64,000 nucleotides of DNA from Nematopogon swammerdamellus (GCA_946902875.1 OX336339.1:22475349-22539348); one strand, 5' to 3'; numbered from the stretch's first letter, positions 44,582 through 55,880 are shown. Made by a program: numbers and translations. Notes: generated from the letters alone by a model not told the origin.

Positions 44582-46027
44582 AAAATATCCAATAATTGTA
44601 AGAACGTATTGATGTATTTAGCTGTAGAAAATCATAATATTATATTGACAAATTATTATTGCGGGAATTTTACTGACGATGTGAATTTGAATGTGACCAA
44701 TTGAATGTGAGCAATCATATTTACAAAGAAATGTTTTTGACTTTGACTTTAGTAAAAACGTACCAATAACATTCGTCGGTCGCCCGCTGGCCACATAGCA
44801 TCAACCTTCCCCCACCCCATACCACCCAATCAGAGCGCACGCCGTCCCCTCCGCTACCCGCGGAGCTCGGCGACGCTGGTTCTCATACAAGCATTAGCCA
44901 GTCCGACGTCCCTACCTCTAACGTTCTTGCTTCGCTCGCATAGCCTATGTCAATCCTGAAGGTCCGTTCTAAATATTGGTTCAACAATTTTGAAAATGGG
45001 ATGAGTATTTTCGGAGATTACCTCCTATATCCAAACTTACAAACTTTAGGCAAATCTTTATAATATTAGTGTAGATAGTGTAGACTAGTTGTTCCCACCG
45101 CTTCGCTTCGTAGTGAACTGAAAACCCGATGTTAATTGATTGGGTGGTTCTCGAGTTATAAGTTAATATAGAATAAACGACGGTGCATAATTCGATACAG
45201 ATTTTGCGTTTTATTAGAATATTTCACATTGGTTGTAGATGTTCATTAATACAGCATTACAACATTCCCATTTTGTCGTGACGGATCAGACGATTACGGC
45301 CTTTAAAAAAATATCAGAATTTAAGTGTAGCTTATTTTTAAATAGTCAGAAACTGTTAATAATATAATAGAGGCCGCTACATTGCTAGATTACTTAACTG
45401 TTTCGTTATGAATTAAGCTGCTAAGCGGCTACCCGGTTTCGATGCTAATAAGCAAGAAGCGCTGACCCGTAAAAAGCAAATCTAACTTATGCCTTTATAG
45501 AACGGACCTCCCGGCTCCGTTACTAATTAACGGTCCAGTTTAATAAGTATCCACTTAAGGGAACTGATAAAAAACCCCGCCTGAGTCAGGGTATGGCGGG
45601 GCGAGGATTAGAGGCGTGGGGGTGGGGCGGCTGGAGGGTGTTTCGGAGTTGATACGTGACGCAGCAAGGTCACGCGCTCGTCCAATTTTCCTTAACAGCT
45701 CAGTATCAAAACAGTTTTTACTCGGAGTTTGGCGTTACCTTGTTAAGTTTCAGGCGGAGTGCGGGAAGAACGAGAATGGCCATTAGGGGGCGCCGTGGCG
45801 GGGGCGGAGTGGGGTGAAGTGGGGGCGGAGGACGCGGCAGCGGGAGGCACAAAGCCAGCAGAACCATCCCTTGATGAAGTTTTACTGATTACATTACACA
45901 GGTGAACGGCTGATTCGCGAAGGTAGAGGGGTAGATAAAGCCTTCAATATTAGTTTTCATTTCGGCCTAGCTCGTAAATAGGCCGCTTAGTTAGTTTTGA
46001 ACACGCACAACGGTATGTCAACGTGTT
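44582..46027. other. No gene seen
   Basis: GC-rich patches at 45590-45640 and 45780-45850, otherwise unique-looking. Confidence 0.45.
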
Positions 46028-46140
46028 TTACATACATACATAGCGTCACGCCTGTTTCCCGGTGGGGTAGGCAGAGACAACGGATCTCCACGTGCCACGA
46101 TCATGACACACCTCCGCCGCCTCTTCCACTCCCATAATGT
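46028..46140 (-). repeat. 3' end of the 'WFGHVGRM' LINE
   Basis: About 110 bp nearly identical to 29325-29430, including the (TATG)n tail. Too short to code. Confidence 0.75.
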
Positions 46141-46706
46141 TTTACTTCAGAGGTTTTTGAATTATTTTTCTGTTTTCACATTTATTTACAAGTTACGCAA
46201 TTCCGACTGCAGTGCAAGTCAAATTATGCCTTCTTTCATTAGTTTTCTTTCGTAGCTACTTTCAAATTATTTTTATTCAATCTCCTTTTAAGAGCTAATC
46301 AGTGCCATGATACTCTCCAGATTTTATCACAATTCAACTTTATATTTGCACGGATAAGCGTCATTTTCCTAAATCTTTTTTAAAGATTGCTTCGATGAAA
46401 TTGAAATAGTTTTTTCAAATGATTTAGTACGATGAAAACCTGGGAAGCTGTTAGCACGTCACAGCGTGTATCGTACTGTGTGTCGTCACCTCGAAGCCTT
46501 GTCGCCCCGCGAGACGCGGCGCGGCGGCGGCGGAGGCGGCGCGCCTCACGTACTACTCTTGACCGGAGGAAAGCACTCACCAAATTAAAAGGATCACACT
46601 CTCTTGCCATTACTTCTACTGAGTGTACATATGTATGTACACCGAAACAACTACACGAATTGTGAGCCCTCACATACCGGCATGAATTTTCCAGTGTTAG
46701 TAGGTA

Positions 46707-46819
46707 GGGCTTCCAATCCCGCATGCCCTTGCGGGATCTCGGTATAGGCGAGATCACATTTTTTCAATGTTGCGGAATCTCGGTATTTCGGGATCTCGGA
46801 ATACCGGGATTAGAAGCCC
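46707..46819. mobile_element. 113-bp MITE with 9-bp target duplication (MULE-like)
   Basis: GGGCTTCCAATCCCG at the left and CGGGATTAGAAGCCC at the right; TAGTAGGTA lies on both sides (46698-46706 and 46820-46828). A 9-bp duplication and GGG-starting TIR fit Mutator-like elements. The interior has repeated GGGATCTCGG motifs. Confidence 0.82.
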
Positions 46820-46879
46820 TAGTAGGTACCAATTACTGTTATACGATATATCATCAATCAATCAATCATCAATCAATAC

Positions 46880-47340
46880 TAATAATAAATCTGTAAGGGA
46901 TGGTTATGGAGTAAGTAACTTTGTTTTATGTGATACTGCGTTTGTAGACTCTAAATTGACGATTTTTACAAATATTTTCTGTATGTATGTATGTTCCTCC
47001 ATAACTCTTAAACCGATCATCTGAATTCGATGAAACATCGTACAAGCACATTTACCTATACGAGACACAGAATAGGCTGAATAAAATTCAGTTCCGGTTA
47101 CGCTAAGATGTGGCTCTCATACAAACCGAATTGTTCCGCGTGCCGAAATAAAGGTACGGGTTTACTTACTTTTTTCTTTTTAAATACGAATTTCACGCGA
47201 GCGAAGCCGCGGGCAAAAGCTAGTACTAATAATAAATCTGTAAAGGATGGTCATGGAGTAAGTTACTTTGTTTTATTAGAATTTAGAATTTGAATTTCAC
47301 GCGAGCGAAGCCGTGGGTAAAAGCTAATCTAACTAATAAA
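46880..47340. repeat. 'GCGAAGCCGCGGGCAAAAGCTAGT' repeat, two tandem parts
   Basis: AATAATAAATCTGTAAGGGA...GGAGTAAGTAACTTTGTT (46880-46925) returns at 47225-47275. Each block is followed by TTTCACGCGAGCGAAGCCG at 47189 and 47295. Probably a local duplication of a common lepidopteran element. Confidence 0.6.
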
Positions 47341-47725
47341 ATCTGGAGGCACCAAAACAATTTCATTATCCCCATATATTTTTTAGTAAATTCGAAAAAT
47401 GTGAGAGGATAGAGACATTTTTTTTTTTAGATTTTGAATGCATCACAAAAGCCAAAGTTTGAAGCTTTTTTTGGAGCTCCAGAATTGGAGAATTAATTAT
47501 AAATACGTATTATATTTCATACTATTGTCATTTTTTTAATACTGCATTCTTCGCCCCTACGCGTTTTCCACATCGCAAAGACTAGTTTGTATAGAGCCCC
47601 AAGGCATTAAACTCGCCTCTTATGATCCTTTTACATAGTGGTAAACAATAATGTATAACTTCATTTCATTTCAATTATCCTTTAAAATTTTGAAATTTAG
47701 TCATGCATGGTTCAGCAAGTATATA

Positions 47726-47933
47726 ACCTGGTTATTTAAAGAAAGGGATTGAAAATGGCGGCGTTTTATGGCTGTACAGTCGGCATGCAAATGTTTATTT
47801 ACATAGTATAGTTTTGTATTTGCAAATTTTTGTCTTCGAAGAATTGCTTTATTTTCTTTAAACGGCATACTGTGTGAGCGAGAGGAAAATAGGAACGCAG
47901 CCATTTTCAATCCCTTTCTTTAAATAACCAGGT
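47726..47933. mobile_element. 208-bp MITE with perfect 34-bp TIRs
   Basis: ACCTGGTTATTTAAAGAAAG at 47726 and its exact complement ending at 47933, 34 bp with no mismatch. Superfamily not assignable, since flanks (TATA / AGTA) do not show a clear duplication. Confidence 0.88.
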
Positions 47934-48502
47934 AGTACTTGGCCGACGCTCTTATGTCGGTTATCGTTTAAATTTTGCCGCTTATAACGTATGTTATATT
48001 CATGTAAGGATCGTAAAATGAAATTTTTCGATCTAAGACAAAGCTGATGCTTTAGTTAGACTAACATCAAAATGAATATCAAGATGTGGAAAGCCTTATT
48101 CAACCACAATAATTGAATTTATTAAAGGAAATAGTCTTGCTCCACAGGAACACGTGCCGCTCCGGCCCGCCCGGCCCCGCCCCGCCTCGCCGCCACCCGG
48201 CCCCCGGCCTATGCAAAGAAAGCCGCAGAACTCGAGCAAGAGTAATTGAAAAACTTGCAGAAGCCGCTCACACTCTCAGACCGCACTACACAATTTAACT
48301 TGTTAAAACAATTTCGCTGAAATCCTGCACTTTGCCACTTGACCTGGAATTCGTTTAGCGAATTTCTTGTGAACTAGGTCAATTGTGCAATGCGTACGAG
48401 AAATTAATGCTTTCGGTGCAAGGCAACTCTTACCGGACTGGCAAAGAATATTCAGTTTATATTATGATACCAAGCAATTTAACTCAGGAAATTACAGGAA
48501 AG

Positions 48503-48821
48503 TACCGTGTGGGGCGGGTACTTTAAAAGAATAACCCCACTGCATCTCTCCCCGTGTATGTTGTAAAAGGCGACTAAGGGATATGACTCCCTTCTTATAT
48601 TACTAGGTGGTAGGGTTAACCCGCCCGGGTTGGTACCACCGCACTGAATGAAAGGTCGGTCGAAACGGCTATGTAAATAGTTTGTGTTTTCCGTCCAGTT
48701 CAGTGTAGCCGGCACGACCGAAGGGAAGGCTGACGTGGCACAAGTTCACCCGGTGTTATGGGCTGACATCACGGATGTTGTAGGTGATGTAGCCAACCGT
48801 GTCAGTTTCCATAAAAAAAAA
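48503..48821 (+). mobile_element. SINE with 'TACCGTGTGGGG' head, complete
   Basis: Head TACCGTGTGGGGCGGGTAC, conserved core GTTGTAAAAGGCGACTAAGG, then ACTAGGTGGTAGGG, the central domain GTTGGTACCACCGCACTG and the common tail GTGTCAGTTTCCATAAAAAA. It has the same body as the tRNA/5S SINEs but a different head, and is the best reference for the interrupted copy at 25113. Confidence 0.85.
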
Positions 48822-48851
48822 TTAAATATTTGGTTTCAGAACTACTATTAC

Positions 48852-48930
48852 TACTTGGCACGTGGAGATCCGTTGTCTCTGCCTACCCCACCGGGAAACA
48901 GGCGTGACGCTATGTATGTATGTATGTAAC
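48852..48930 (+). repeat. 3' end of the 'WFGHVGRM' LINE
   Basis: CACGTGGAGATCCGTTGTCT followed by CCGGGAAACAGGCGTGACGC and (TATG)n, the terminal 80 bp of the same LINE, directly after a SINE tail. Confidence 0.75.
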
Positions 48931-49443
48931 TACTAGTAAACTAGTATTGTCACGAGGAAGTTTAGAAATATAAAAGATATAACATCGAAATTAAATAGAT
49001 TTTTCATGTAGTAACTTTTAAATAGCGAAAACGGTAACAATCTTAGATGATACGAGTACTACCTATATGGTTAGAGAATAACCCAGCACGCTCGCTACAT
49101 AGACACGTAGATGTGTGCAGGGAGAAAGCTGGCAAAGCAGAGCGGGATAGTATCATCGAGTAATCAATTGGCCAAACTTTAATCTACCGGCATCGTTTCC
49201 GATGACGAGGGATTCCGGTCCTTAAGTCCGACGGAACCCTTATTACGATCTCCGGAGCTGCGTCGGGGCGGGGCGGGGCTAGTGGCGCGGCTCGCCTCAA
49301 TGAACTTCGCCATTACGGGCGGTTGCAGATATAGAAATTCATTATTAAATTTAACGGTTTAGGGATCGGAGATATGATTGTTTTAGTGAGGATCAGTAAT
49401 GTGGGTCAACTAAGTTATTTATCTATACGCGGCTCAGCTTATA

Positions 49444-49830
49444 CAGGTTGTCCCAAAACTCAACGTCAGGCGGGAACGGAGTAGGCCAGTTTATGACTAG
49501 CCAGGGAAAAGTAAGATAAAAAAATCAGTCATTGATTTTTTTAGAAAAAATTTAAATGCATATTTTTTTTGGTAAAACTACAGGCATTCTGGTTTTATTT
49601 GGGATACTGATCAATAGCTGAGTTATTTAGGCTACCAATAAAAAAAATTTACAATTATATTTGCAAATTTGTAGTCGTAGTACCTAAAAATGTTGTAAGT
49701 ACGAGAATTTTCAAAAAATGCTCATATCATAAAAAACAAATGACTCCGATTTTTTTTTCTTATTTTTCCCTGGGTAATCATCTGGCCTACTCCCTGGTTC
49801 CCGCTTGACGTTGAGTTTTGGGACACGTTG
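49444..49830. mobile_element. MITE with ~47-bp TIRs
   Basis: Left CAGGTTGTCCCAAAACTCAA, CGTCAGGCGGGAAC, GAGTAGGCCAG; right CTGGCCTACTCCCTGGTTCC, CGCTTGACGTTGAGTTTTGG, GACACGTTG. Interior AT-rich and itself foldback-prone. Duplication not resolvable. Confidence 0.82.
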
Positions 49831-49959
49831 AATGTATCTAGATCGATTTTTGGTGCACACCATTTCAGGTAGGCACGTGGAGGCTATTTTATCCCGTCTG
49901 CATAGAGGAAAATAGGAGTGGTAACGAAGCTTCTAACGATTTGTATTTTAAATTCAATT

Positions 49960-50175
49960 ATCAATTTAATTTCGATCGGGATAGCGCCATCTATGCGATA
50001 TTCCTTTCAACTTATACAATAGTTCGCCTTCAAAAGACTCTGATAGATGGCGCCGGGCAGCGCTGTCAAAGCTCTTCTTTGGCTGTAGAGGCGCGTTTCA
50101 TCTTCCGTTCGTACTTTCGTGACGTTTCACTTTTTATGGGTTAGGTCCCCATCGCAAACGTGCTTTAAAAAGCTT
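49960..50175. repeat. 'GTGAAACGT(C/T)ACGAA' dispersed repeat, larger copy
   Basis: ATAGCGCCATCTATGCGATA, GAGGCGCGTTTCATCTTCCG and CGTGACGTTTCAC are the counterpart of 370-480 on the other strand. Confidence 0.55.
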
Positions 50176-52123
50176 ATTTTTAAAAATTTATAGAGGCGCG
50201 GTCTTATAAAAAGTAATGCTGAAAGTAATGAAATAAAACGGACATAATTTTCGTGGGACAAATTTGACATTCTAACCCGGTCACTATTGATTTTTCATCG
50301 AAGCGTTCATGCAATGAAGTGAAATGGTGGTTGAACGATAGCACAAGCGGACGAGCGGAACAGAATGTAACAAAAGTTCTTAAAAATTATCGAAAGTCAT
50401 GAAAAATTTAACACACATACACATTATTAACAAGCCATTACTCTTCGAGTCTTCCACATGGGAGCAAATAAGTAAATGCACATCATTGGCCCCGGTACCC
50501 TCAGCGATATCGTTAAATATGTAGGTAGGCCTTCCTCGTCCCTCGGCGGGGCGGGGCGGCGGGGTGAGGGGGCGAGGCGGCGGGAAGACGAGGGTTTTCT
50601 CTTAGCTCTCATTGTTTCGTGACCACTACATATTACAACGTGGAGAAAAAAAGATTAAAGCTCTCGCTCGGCGCGTTGGCTGTGGCCGACATCGATTTCC
50701 TGTGCACACAGTCATATGTGGCTTTCGGAAATCCGTTTCTGACTTTTCTCTCGCTCTCCGTGTTGGCTATCGGTTCAAGACTGTAGGTCGAGGGTGGAGC
50801 GCGTGGTAGTCAAATAGGAACGATTCTTCATTATTCATGTATGGCTTGCTCAGTTATTTGAGCAATAAAGTGGAAAATGTGTGTCTTGAAATGCATATTT
50901 TAATCCTATTAATAGTATTAATGCTATGGAAAATATACTATTTTTACCCCGGCGCAAAAAAAGAGGTGTTATTATATAATTATAAGTTTAACGTGTGTCT
51001 GTGGCATCATAGCTCCCAAACGGATGGACCAATTTGCATGCGGTTTTTTTATTTGAAGGCTGATTTAATCGGGATGGTTCTTAGCTATGTTTGTAATCAA
51101 GTAATTAAGTGCTTAATAAAAAAACTAATTATTTTAAAAAGTAGACCGATTTGCATGCGGCTTTTTTTAAAACTTGAAATAAATGTTAAATTACAAATTT
51201 TAAAACCCCGACCCGAAAGTCAAAAATAGTTTCCGTTTATTTACTCAAAGGAGTCGGGGGACCGCAAAGTAAATAAAATATAAAAACTCAGAGCTGCCTG
51301 AATATTTTATAAATTTGTAATTTAGCTTTATATACGAAAGTAATTGATGATAAAGTGACGGAGATTCCGTTCTGTTCCGGATCGTGAATGCTTCATAGAT
51401 CTTTTATTTTATAAAAAAAATCCAACAATAAATTTATATGAAAAAATACATGGATAGATCTAACCGACAAAAACATAGTGTGTACCTTGATTTTGTCGGT
51501 TAGATATAGTTAGACACTTTGTAGCTTGAAATAAGAATGGTTTATACATGAGATACTCGAGCTCAGAGTGAAGCGAAAAGGCGGTAATAGATGCACGACG
51601 GATGGAAGTATCCAGAGTGCTGCTCTGTTGATTCTTGCTTCTCCTTCAATGTAATTAACTATTTCGCTATAAGAGGCGGGGCGCCCGCGCCAGCTATGTG
51701 GTGTTGCAGGGCGGCGGCGCGGCGGTTGAACCACACATCCCAAGTCTGATGTTAATTTATTAACAGGCCATAAGTGCGAAAATGTGTAGTGTAAGTCTGG
51801 CTTGCGAGTAATAAATATCTAAAACATATTCAACGAGATTATTACGCCATGGCCGTAGTAGTTCCTTAGATAATAAGAAACTTTAATACGTACTCTACCA
51901 TCGCTTATACTAAAATAATTATTTGCTTAATTTCAATTGATTTGATTGGTTTTTGAGATTTCTCATCAAATTTTCGGATTAAAAAAAAACATAAAAATCT
52001 GTTAAAAAATGAGGGAGATATTGCGTAACATACACATAAAATAGCAACAGCCGGATTGAGAAACTCCTCCGTTTTTTTAAGTCGATTAAAAACAGGTCAA
52101 TATTTGTAACAAAATGATATTTT
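50176..52123. other. No gene seen; repeat-derived parts
   Basis: Two near copies of ACC(A/G)ATTTGCATGCGG at 51029 and 51149 suggest an old repeat. GTCGGGGGACCGCAAAGT at 51252 recalls 16973. Confidence 0.45.
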
Positions 52124-52477
52124 TAGGGTTCCGTATCCGGTACAGGATCATTATACTAAGCCTACGCCGCCGTCTGTCTGTCTCTCCGTCCGTCTGTCCG
52201 AGGGCTGTATCTCTTGAACCGTAATAGGCAGCCCGTTGAAATTTTCACAGAATATGTGTTATTCTGGCCGATATAACAACAAATAATAAAAATCACGGGG
52301 TTCCCATAGAAGAAACTAAAAAGTGTATGCGCGCGCGCCATCTACCGAAAATAGTATGAAGCATTTTAACTAGTCATGAATTTTAACTAATATGAAGCAT
52401 TTAATAAATACGACATAGATGGCGTGAGTGGCGTTGGCCATAACATGGCGATACAGAACCCTCAACTCGCACTTGTT
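52124..52477 (-). repeat. 'CGGCCAAGTGCGAG...TACGGAACCC' repeat
   Basis: Reverse orientation: AGGGTTCCGTATCCGGTACA, CTGTCCGAGGGCTGTATCTC, GTTGAAATTTTCACAGAATA, and the head end CAGAACCCTCAACTCGCACT. Confidence 0.8.
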
Positions 52478-54395
52478 TTAATAGTACAGTAACCAATATA
52501 ATATCAACCAAAGATATATTCGATATATAGATGTGTTCTTTATGGCGAAATAAATATCTGAATCTGAATCTGAATCTGATAATACAAATCAATATGACTT
52601 TAATTTGTATTAATATAAATAATTTTGAACTAATTTAATTTTGTGTTATTAACAAAAGAGTTTATGTTGCAGCAAATAAATTTTGGTTTGTACTGTATCA
52701 AATTTATACTAGTCAACATGAAAAATAGTGTTCCCTCAGTGTACAAAATATCTGTTCGTCGATCACGATGTCACACATGTTGAACCCAGAAGTGAGATTA
52801 ATATTCCAACAATTATTTATACATGTTTGTGAAGGGTGTCGCAGGTTCTTAGGTAAAAACATTTCCACCCGTTCAATTCTTCCTCCGCCTGTCTATCCTA
52901 GCCATCTATAGGTTATTACGGAGTTAAGGCACTGCTTCCCGTGCGGTGGCATTCCCTAGATACATAGTGGAATAGGGCGCGGGACGGTAACCCCACGTCG
53001 AAACATTTGCCCCAACCGATTGCTAAGGTGAAATATATAATAATTTCCACACGGAGTCTTCTCAGTTCCGCCTCCTCCGCCGCTGTGGACCGCTCCCTCA
53101 GTGAAATTATTTCCCCGCGTCCGCCCGATAGAACCGGTAATGGGACCGAATTTCAGTTAAAATTTCTCACGGGAGAGTCGACTCCGCCGGCGCCGGCGCG
53201 GAGCGGGCGTCGTGCGGCGTCGACGCCGGCGTCGCGTCGCGGCGCTCAGGTAAAGTCGATGTTGGCCCATTTGCTCCCGCTAGCTGAATTTATTATGCGA
53301 TTTGTTAGGTCCGAGTTTTCCCTTAAACGTAGCGGCGCAGTTAATGCTTTTAAGTAACGCCCTGGAGGGATTATGAACGCTGATCTATCATACTTACATT
53401 TTTTACTCTCTTCGAATATGGTACGAAGCTACTTAATTATTTCAATCTCGGAGGTATTTCGTCGAAAAATTAAGTAATTTTTTTTTTCATATTTATAACA
53501 GTTTAAAAAAGGATTTATAAGAGTTTAAAGTTAGTTCATTTAGATATTAGTCGCCGTACATAAATTTAGTTCCGACTGGTTTTTTTTTTCGATCAGATTA
53601 TGTCTGGGAATATTATTATGTGATCCATAAAGTCGAACATAATCTCGTCCTTACAGTTAAGATCCCATTATGTAAAATTATTACAATGAATCAACATTCC
53701 ATATTTAATTTGGAAGGTACTAGGTCAAGAAATTGTTTTTTAAACTTTTTAGTAACCTTACCAAATATGCGAGTTTACAACTGGAGTGAGGAAGCCTCAT
53801 CGACTCCGAAAGTAAAAGGCGAGAGTAAAAAAGATTTCGTCTTCGTTCGGAGGCGGCGGAGCGGCGCGGGAGGCCGTCGGCGCGGGCGGCTTGGGCGGCG
53901 CGGTGGGTCCCTGGAAGGGCGGGCGGCGGCGGGCGCGGGGGCGCGATAAAAAACTTTCTGCTGGACTCTATTCGGAATAAGTTTGTTTGGTCGGATTCAC
54001 CCTCGTGGCCTCGCGTCGAGATCGAGATTGCCTTCTCATGCAGAAATTTATTTTTTCATGTTTATTTTCTAGTCCTTCTATCTTTGTTGACTTAGGTCTC
54101 CATCTCGACGGTTTGATAAGCCGTGGTACTCGCGCGTGCCCTCCCCGTCTCTCTGCGCCCCGGCCGCCCGTGCGCGGAGGCTCACCGACAATATAACCTG
54201 ATATTTACAGAGGATTTTTTAAAGGAAAGTGTTGTGCGTCAACTTCTAAGAGGTTCCTTACACGTAATAGCAAAATTTTCTTAGGACTTGTTTGTTGAGA
54301 GTTTTTTCTTTATTATAACATGTGGTTTTCCAATATCTAGATTTTCCGTTCACAGTCAATAAATTTCCGCGAAGTACGCATACATATCTGAGCCT
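52478..54395. other. No gene seen; CpG-rich patches
   Basis: CpG-rich at 53100-53250 and 53840-53945. The frames at 53007-53357 and 53620-53949 are arginine/alanine/proline-rich from composition. Confidence 0.45.
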
Positions 54396-54617
54396 GTCAG
54401 CCTCGGTAGCTCAGTGGTGTTGATACCACCGCACTGAATGAAAGGTCGAGAAACGAAACGAATATGTAAATAGTTCGTGTTTTCCGTACAGTTCAGTGTA
54501 GCCGCGGCACGACCGAAGGGAAGCACTGACATGTCATTTAGCTCAGCTGACATCACGGATATAGTAGGTGATACTGCCGCCCGTGCCAGTTTCCATAAAA
54601 AAAATAAAAAATAAAAA
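54396..54617 (+). mobile_element. SINE copy with most of the head deleted
   Basis: Begins GTCAGCCTCGGTAGCTCAGT, then after GTGGT jumps to TGATACCACCGCACTG of the central domain. Tail ends in TTTCCATAAAA and an A-rich run. The 5S-like part and B box are gone. Confidence 0.8.
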
Positions 54618-54789
54618 CGAGGACGAGCAGAGTTTCCATCGAGAGATATAATTATTTTGCTACGCTTGGAATTGAACCGGAGGAGGACGGGTAGGAGTAC
54701 CTGCGAGCGTCCGTTTGATTTATTCGGTCAAAAACAAACGGCTCGATAGCATCTCTACACGCGTATCAGTACGAGCATAGCTTTTCATA

Positions 54790-55022
54790 GTAAAAATGTT
54801 TTCACTTTGTCATGAATTGCTGCATGTCACAAATCAGCACATGCGTGTCTAGGCAGTGGCAAACATTTTTGTATAGACTAAGTGGACATTGAAAAAATTT
54901 CCAGTGTAGTTTCTTGTCAGTTCTTCTTCGCTGTGATAATCGAACTGGCGAAATGTTACAATGTAAATATGACAAATTTGAGCGCAGTGTACTGCCAATA
55001 GATGCTAAATAAACAATAAACA
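54790..55022 (+). repeat. LINE 3' end with AATAAAC tail
   Basis: Contains TTTCTTGTCAGTTCTTCTTC and TGATAATCGAACTGGCG, as in the insertion at 33920, and ends in repeated AATAAAC units. It abuts the ORF1-only element without a gap. Confidence 0.7.
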
Positions 55023-55025
55023 ATA

Positions 55026-55406
55026 AAAAGCGCTTTCAAGCTGTGCATTCCTGCCGAGAAGGTGAAGACATTCCTTCGCAGTGAGTTTTGGCCCTCCGGT
55101 GTGGTGTTCCGGCGCTACAATTGCGACCTTCATCGTGAGGTCGCGCGCCATAAAAATGCTGAGCCCGCGCCGGAGCTGTCTACAACTGCCGTCCTGCACA
55201 TTCAGGATACGCAACCCGCGCCGCCGCCGACGACGCCCGCGCCGCTGCCGACGCCCGCGCCGCTGCCGACGCCCGTGCCGCGGACGCAATCTGCGCCCAC
55301 TCTACGTGCACCTGATCCACCGCGTCAGCAGACTAATATGACGCATACGGGTCTCTATTGGGACCCGTACAGACACAAGTGGAGAAAAAGTAATTTTAGT
55401 TCTTAG
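55026..55406 (+). CDS. LINE ORF1 C-terminal domain with proline-rich tail, no ORF2 (ORF1-only element)
   Basis: An open frame from about 55026 to a TAG at 55404-55406. It starts AFKLCIPAEKVKTFLRSEFW then PSGVVFRRY, the same domain type as the ORF1 tail at 25416-25646. A proline/threonine/alanine-rich segment follows (codons around 55210-55300) with an 18-bp period, and it ends GLYWDPYRHKWRK. Right after the stop come 50 bp of 3' UTR, AATAAAG-like motifs and an A-rich tail to 55495. So this copy joins an ORF1 end straight to a poly(A) tail, with no endonuclease or RT. It is 5'-truncated and likely non-coding now, but the frame is intact. Confidence 0.7.
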   Translation, partial: KSAFKLCIPAEKVKTFLRSEFWPSGVVFRRYNCDLHREVARHKNAEPAPELSTTAVLHIQDTQPAPPPTTPAPLPTPAPLPTPVPRTQSAPTLRAPDPPRQQTNMTHTGLYWDPYRHKWRKSNFSS

Positions 55407-55495
55407 GTTAAGACATTTAATATGTATTTTCAATATGGCCCTAGTTGGCTGAAATAAAGAGATAAATAAAAAAAAAATAAAAAAAATAAAAAAAA
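55026..55495 (+). mobile_element. ORF1-only LINE derivative
   Basis: Spans the ORF1 frame, a short 3' UTR (GGCTGAAATAAAGAGATAAA) and a poly(A)-like tail. A SINE starts at 55501. Could be an internally deleted LINE moved in trans, or a read of a LINE whose ORF2 is on a separate transcript. Confidence 0.6.
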
Positions 55496-55500
55496 GCTGC

Positions 55501-55880
55501 GTCAGCCTCGGTAGCTCGGCGGTGCGATCGGTCAACTCACTCGTGATCATAAGGGCGCGGTTAGAACTCGGATGGGCGACCGTTCGGTCTTTGGAGGCTG
55601 GCTGTGGTTCGTTTGCCAAGAAAAACTGTTTACCTTACTAGGTGGCAGGTTGACCCGCTCGGGTTGATACCACAAGGACAAGATGCCGTGCTAAAGTGCG
55701 ACAGGATAGCCACCTCTCACGTTATGGCGCGGTCCTTCCACCGAGTCATGCAGCAGGTGGGTCTTCGTGCCTTACTTGATGCTTGATAGTTCTCTTGTCC
55801 CAAATACTTTGCTAAACGTGATGGTTGGTGTTGTGCTGTAATTTAGTTGTCGGGATACAGCGTGTGGTGTGTAAGTGTAT
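55501..55880 (+). mobile_element. Mosaic SINE: tRNA/5S head, central domain start, then body of the other repeat
   Basis: Starts GTCAGCCTCGGTAGCTCGGC with CTCGGATGGGCGACCG (5S-like), then ACTAGGTGGCAGG and GGGTTGATACCAC. It then switches to AAGGACAAGATGCCGTGC, which in other copies follows the GGCGACTAAGGGATA core of the 'TACCGTGTGGGG' repeat. Ends GATACAGCGTGTGGTGTG. Confidence 0.75.

Larger units (their letters stand above)
44258..44935. other. ~30-bp inverted repeats flanking the Jockey-type fragment
   Basis: CAAGAACGTTAGAAGAGGTA and GGGACGTCG (44256-44284) face CGACGTCCCTACCTCTAACG and TTCTTG (44907-44932). They may be ends of one element into which the LINE inserted. Confidence 0.6.
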
